From: Paraspadella gotoi
Lineage: Eukaryota > Chaetognatha
Assembly (NCBI GenBank): GCA_051294375.1
Contig: CM119267.1
Span: forward strand, 15,912,105 to 15,976,104
Direction of reading: 5' to 3'
Length of the DNA: 64,000 bases
Shown: positions 59,579-64,000 of the stretch, one piece after another
Layout of the letters: each line of letters opens with the position of its first letter
How positions within the stretch are numbered: the stretch's first letter is position 1
Translations under genes and position numbers: made by a program
Notes under the pieces: model-generated
The model's database searches: none
The model's input: only the letters and a program-made list of their open reading frames with translations
Told to the model about the DNA's origin: nothing

Positions 59579-62500
59579 ATGACGTGTATGGTCGGTTGCC
59601 CGCGATGGTTGCGGCTGCTGCGCCTGCTGTTGTGGAAGAATTTGCTCCTTCAAAAGCGTCGGCCTTGGTGGACATTCTTTGGCATTTTTCTTCCACTCCT
59701 CCTCATCGTTATCATCATGATTTTTCGACAAAAGGTTGAACCGGAAGAAATGGCAGACCCTCTCCGATTCGAGTCCTTTTCCGTCCACGGGATCCCTTCT
59801 CGAGACGCCAGTTTTGGGGGAGGCTTTGGCGATGGCAAGCCTAAATACAGGCAGGCCAAATTCACCATCGTTTACAGCCCAAAGAACAAGATCACCTCCG
59901 CGATCATGCGCAGAGCCGCCCACAAGCTATATTTGAAGAGGCTTAAAGGTTTTGCCGACGAATCAACGATGGTCGAATACATTCTCAAGAAACGCGCCTT
60001 CGCCCTGGCTCATTCCGGCTCCAAGGAAATCCTTCCTGGTATCACGATCGGCGGCCGTTCCGACGCCGCCGCCATCCTATGCGGAATCAGTTTCGACGCC
60101 ACGGATTGGTCGAAACCTTTACACGGCGCAAATGTCACTTACTCCCTTCGATTTCCCCACAGCCCACCGACGAACATGCCCAAATTTTCTAAATTCAGAA
60201 GAGGGGATCATTGGTTCACGGAGAGAATGTACCCGCGAAGATCGACTATTGGTCCGCGTGGGGCAAATGGTATATGTATTGACTGTATTGTGTATTCTGA
60301 TTGAGAATTTTTAAGACAATTTTTTGGTAAAATTATTTTGCGATTACATTTTAGGTTATGGCAGCGACACTCCGGGATATTACATACAAGGCTTCCTAGC
60401 TGTGCAGTGGGCCTTGAATAACGTGATCATGAAGCACGTGACGTCGAACAAGAGCCTCTTCGAAGATGTCAAGGTTGGGCTGAAGCAATTTGCTTACCCG
60501 CCTTATTTCGACGATCCTTACACCAGCGGTCTCCAGGCTCAATTTCCCTACTTGCTGATGGTCTGCTTGAGCATTTGTTGCTTGGACATAATTAAAAATG
60601 TGGCCGTGGAGAAGCAGGAAAAGCTCAAAGAAACTATGAAGATCATGGGTTTACCCAACTGGCTCCACTGGCTGGCTTGGTTCATCAAAAGCTTCGTGTA
60701 CATGGCCATCATCCTTTTGCTGATGACGACCATGCTGAAAGTCTGGATTCCGCCCTATGGTCGGGTCATAAGCTATTCCCAATGGTCTGTGCTGCTGGTT
60801 TTTTTCCTTTGCTATTCCGTGGCCTTGATAAGTTTTAGGTAGGCGAAAGATGAAATATTGTTATTTTGAAAAAGTAACATTAATTTTTCTGTTCTTCCTC
60901 CCTCCCTTTTTTTCCCTTAGCTTCATGATTACAACCTTCTTCAGCAAAAGCAATACCGCGGCCGCTGCTGGAGGAGTAGTGTACTTCCTCACCTTCATTC
61001 CTTTCTTTTTCGCTTATTTCAATTACAACGACCTCACCCTCGGCCATAAGATTACCTTCTGCCTCTCTCTCAATACCTGTCTCGGTTTGGGCTGCAAACT
61101 CATTGGGATGTTCGAGGGCAAAGGGACGGGGGTGACGTGGGCCACCGTGGCAACGCCCATTTATGCCGACGACGATTTTTCCATGCTTACCGTTTGGGCG
61201 TTACTCCTGGTCGACGCTCTCATCTGCGCCACTATCGCCTGGTACGTGGAACGGGTCCGGCCCGGCGACTTCGGCGTCGCTCTCCCCTGGTATTTTCCCT
61301 TCACCTCCTCCTACTGGAGCGGCGGCGTCGACAACGCCCGCGCGGACAGCCTTCTCGAGAAGAACGAATCGAAAAACGGAGAAGATAACGTCGCCCTTTT
61401 AGAAAAAAGAAACGTTTCGACGGAGAACGGAATCAAAATTCGTCGTTTGCGAAAAGTTTTTGGGGATCAGTGCGGAAGAGATTCGAATACATACAAAGTC
61501 GCTGTTCGGGGAGTCTCAATGGAAATGGTGGAAAACGAAATATTCGTTCTTTTGGGTCATAACGGTGCTGGAAAATCAACGACCATATCCATGCTGACAG
61601 GTAAAAAATTGTTTATGGTAAAATAAAGTTATAGTAACAAAGACATGATGTGACAATCCTTTCTTTTTTCGTTGTTAATGAGTTAAGAGAAAATCAAAGT
61701 TTTAATGAATTGTGCAACGAATTTTATTTGTTCAGATACGGACATGTTTCGGCTTGTAATGTAATGAAAACTTTTACTCTCTCTCTCTCTCACTCTCTCT
61801 CTCTCACTCTTCTTCTGCACAAAAAATTTTCAATTATTTCAAACTGTAATGGACGCTGATGAAGGCTTGAACATTACAAACCGAAAAATGTCCGTATCTG
61901 AACAAATAAAATTCGTTGCACAATTCATTAAAACTTTGATTTTCTCTTAAGTAATAAAGACATAATGTTGACGATTATATTCATATTGACACGACATACA
62001 GGAATGTTTTCTCCGACTGGAGGAGACGCTTTCGTCCGCAACAAAAGTATTCTCACCGATATGGCGGACATTCGTCGCGAAATGGGAATCTGCCCGCAAC
62101 ACGACGTCCTGTTTGACGACCTGACCGTCCGCGAACACCTCATATTTTTTGGCCGACTTAAGAATTGTTCTCCCGACGTTTTGGACTCTGAGATTGACTC
62201 GCTGTTAGGAGATCTACTCCTTGAGCCTAAAAAATTCGAATTGGCTAAAACATTGTCGGGCGGGCAAAAGAGAAAACTCTCGGTGGCAATCGCTTTAATC
62301 GGGCAGTCAAAGGTTGGACGCTAAAACTGCATTCCTATTTGGTTTCTGTTACAAGTATGTATTTTTATTTATAATTATTTGTATCAAGGTGGTTCTACTC
62401 GACGAACCGACGAGCGGTATGGACCCTTCCGCGCGTCGATTGACTTGGAATGTTTTGAAGAAGTACAACGCGGGTCGAACGATGCTATTGACTACTCATT

Positions 62501-64000
62501 TTATGGACGAAGCCGACGTTTTGGGTCACGTGATAGCCATCATGGCTTCCGGAAAAGTCGTTTGCACTGGAAGTCCACTCTTTCTCAAAACAAAATTAGG
62601 TATTTTTCAGATGAACGTCTATATTTTTGTTATTAAAAAAAATATAATCCTGAATTACATTCTTATATTCTAGTGAAATTTTATAATTTCTGACTTTCTC
62701 GAAGTCGGTTTGATACAATCCTATTACAATGTACATACTTAATCCAATAAACTAATAAAAATAAATTTTAAACAGGCGCTGGCTATCATTTGGTGATTGT
62801 GAAAGCTTCCAAATATGATCACCGATCCACTGACACCCTGGTCAAAACTCACGTTCCTGAAGCTGTCGTGGAGCGAAACATTCTGGCTGAAGTTGCCTTC
62901 GTTCTTCCCAAGGAGCGCGTCCACTGCTTTTCAGATCTTTTTAGGTCTCTTGAGTTCAGCAAGGCCGATCTGGGTATCTCAAGCTTTGGGTGCGCCGTTA
63001 CTTCTATCGAAGAGGTTTTCCTTCGAGTTGGCGATGATGAAACTGCCATGTCGAAACTGATGTCTGCCGCTGAGTCTGCCGACCAATCTACCGTAGAACA
63101 AGAATTCGCTGCCGACCCGACACAAGCTTCAAATGTGAACGAAAAGAGCCCCGTAGAAGAAAATGGCGAGGTCGATCGCAACAAAGGGTTTACGCTTGCC
63201 TGTCAACAGTTTTACGCGATGCTCGTAAAACGAATGCTGCATACTTGGCGGAATCGACTGGTCACCGTGTCGCAGCTCCTTGTGCCCAACCTTTTTACTC
63301 TGCTCATCCTCTTCATCATCCAAATCTCCCCAGACATGAAAGATTCGCCGCCGTTAAACTTGAATCTTCGAGGTTTTGGGCCAACTCTTTCTCCGGTCTT
63401 GTCTAAACCTGGGAGTTTGATGACGAATCACTTGACGCAAACTTATCAAAGTTATTTTGATGATAATAAAGACGAAGTGGTTGATGTTAGAGGAATAAAC
63501 GTACCAGCCTTCCAAAATCTAAGCGATATCGACCAGTTCGCACTAAAATTCTCAACGAAAAGTTTACGAAAATATACGGATGAGATCTTAATAGGGGCTC
63601 ATTTCGGCAGTATCGACGAGTCTTGCTTCCGAGGTGTCGGTCGCTCAGTTTCTGATTATTTGCAAACGATGGCTGCCGAATCTACGGAGAAGGAAAGGAA
63701 GCAGCTCAACGATGCCATCGTACAAAGATTTAAAGGGTCGCGGTTCTCATCCGCCTATGGCGGATTGGTGTGTCAGACTTACGCTAAAGAAATCGAATTG
63801 GAAGCCAACAGAACGAATATTTCCCTCGAAGAATTGCACGATACTAAGGGGGGTCAGCATTTTGTGGAAGGATATTTTAACGACAATCCCTTTCATACGC
63901 CGGCCATTTCTTTACACGCCTTATCTCACGCCATGATGCGAACTGTTTCCAACGTCTCCCTGTATTCCTACAACCATCCTCTGCCACGCACAGTCAACGA
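59579..64000 (+). CDS. ABCA3-like ATP-binding cassette lipid transporter, 5' part
   Basis: Exons: 59579-60269, 60355-60838, 60921-61600, 62002-62312, 62389-62599 and 62776 to beyond the window, in frame for ~1,200 residues. The start is ATG in ACC context. TM1 lies near residues 27-50, then a large extracytosolic loop, Y-G-S-D-T-P-G-Y-Y and G-F-L-A-V-Q, then the TM2-6 cluster with [11 protein letters not shown]1 has Walker [10 protein letters not shown] (~residue 603), C-P-Q-H-D, signature L-S-G-G-Q (~702), Walker B V-V-L-L-D-E-P and T-T-H-F-M-D-E-A. Next come the regulatory segment (E-E-V-F-L-R-V-G) and TM7 with the second loop. The second half (NBD2) is outside. The blocks match ABCA3 best; such proteins export phospholipids or sterols. 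The NBD1 intron contains a 268 bp hairpin element. Confidence 0.92.
61683..61950. mobile_element. 268 bp MITE with 80 bp terminal inverted repeats and TTAA ends
   Basis: The arms 61683-61762 and 61871-61950 are reverse complements with 78 of 80 bases identical. Both ends read TTAA followed inward by GAGAAAATC. TTAA ends are the hallmark of piggyBac-type insertion, though TTAA is itself palindromic. The centre is a CT-rich microsatellite (about 61777-61812). It lies in the intron that splits NBD1 of the ABCA gene. Confidence 0.8.

Overview
The window is nuclear DNA of an invertebrate animal. It carries long protein-coding genes with GT-AG introns, most of them 50-130 bases, separated by AT-rich intergenic DNA. 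There are no operons or ribosome binding sites. The gene set is metazoan: EPG5, WDFY3/ALFY, ULK4, PLC-beta, an ABCA3-like transporter, and ionotropic glutamate receptors without an amino-terminal domain. The last type is common in arthropods and some other protostomes, so a protostome, perhaps an arthropod, is my best guess. I cannot place it further. All gene identities rest on recognising conserved blocks by eye; no search was run.

Layout, all on the + strand unless stated: 1-633, 3' end of a U1/matrin-type zinc finger gene; 1506-3489, PTCD1 (mitochondrial PPR protein); 3556-4998, a conserved gene of unknown function; 6232-15102, EPG5; 15325-15930, a possible small membrane protein; 15948-21125, ULK4 pseudokinase; 21281-22490, REXO4 exonuclease; 22746-46720, WDFY3/ALFY in about 61 exons; 47229-49889, an Mpv17-family protein; 51712-56175, PLC-beta; 58071-59486, ZCCHC4 rRNA methyltransferase; 59579 to the window end, the first part of an ABCA3-like transporter. 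Two small ionotropic glutamate receptor genes lie on the - strand (28381-29733 and 29796-31069) inside one 3.5 kb intron of WDFY3.

Two genes act in autophagy: EPG5 tethers autophagosomes to late endosomes/lysosomes, and WDFY3 is a scaffold for selective autophagy of protein aggregates. EPG5 keeps two tandem W-x-x-L LC3-binding motifs. The WDFY3 LC3-binding site seems to lack its usual aromatic residue.

The most unusual structure is a tandem duplication inside WDFY3. Two alternative exon sets (32607-33206 and 33510-33830) encode the same half of the concanavalin/LamG-like domain, with identical intron phases, which fits mutually exclusive splicing. Introns also carry mobile-element debris: a 268 bp TTAA-flanked hairpin element in the ABCA gene, nested palindromic repeats in the Mpv17 intron, and a tRNA-derived SINE-like element in WDFY3. 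Intron density differs sharply between neighbours: about 60 introns in WDFY3, one each in EPG5 and PLC-beta, none in ZCCHC4.
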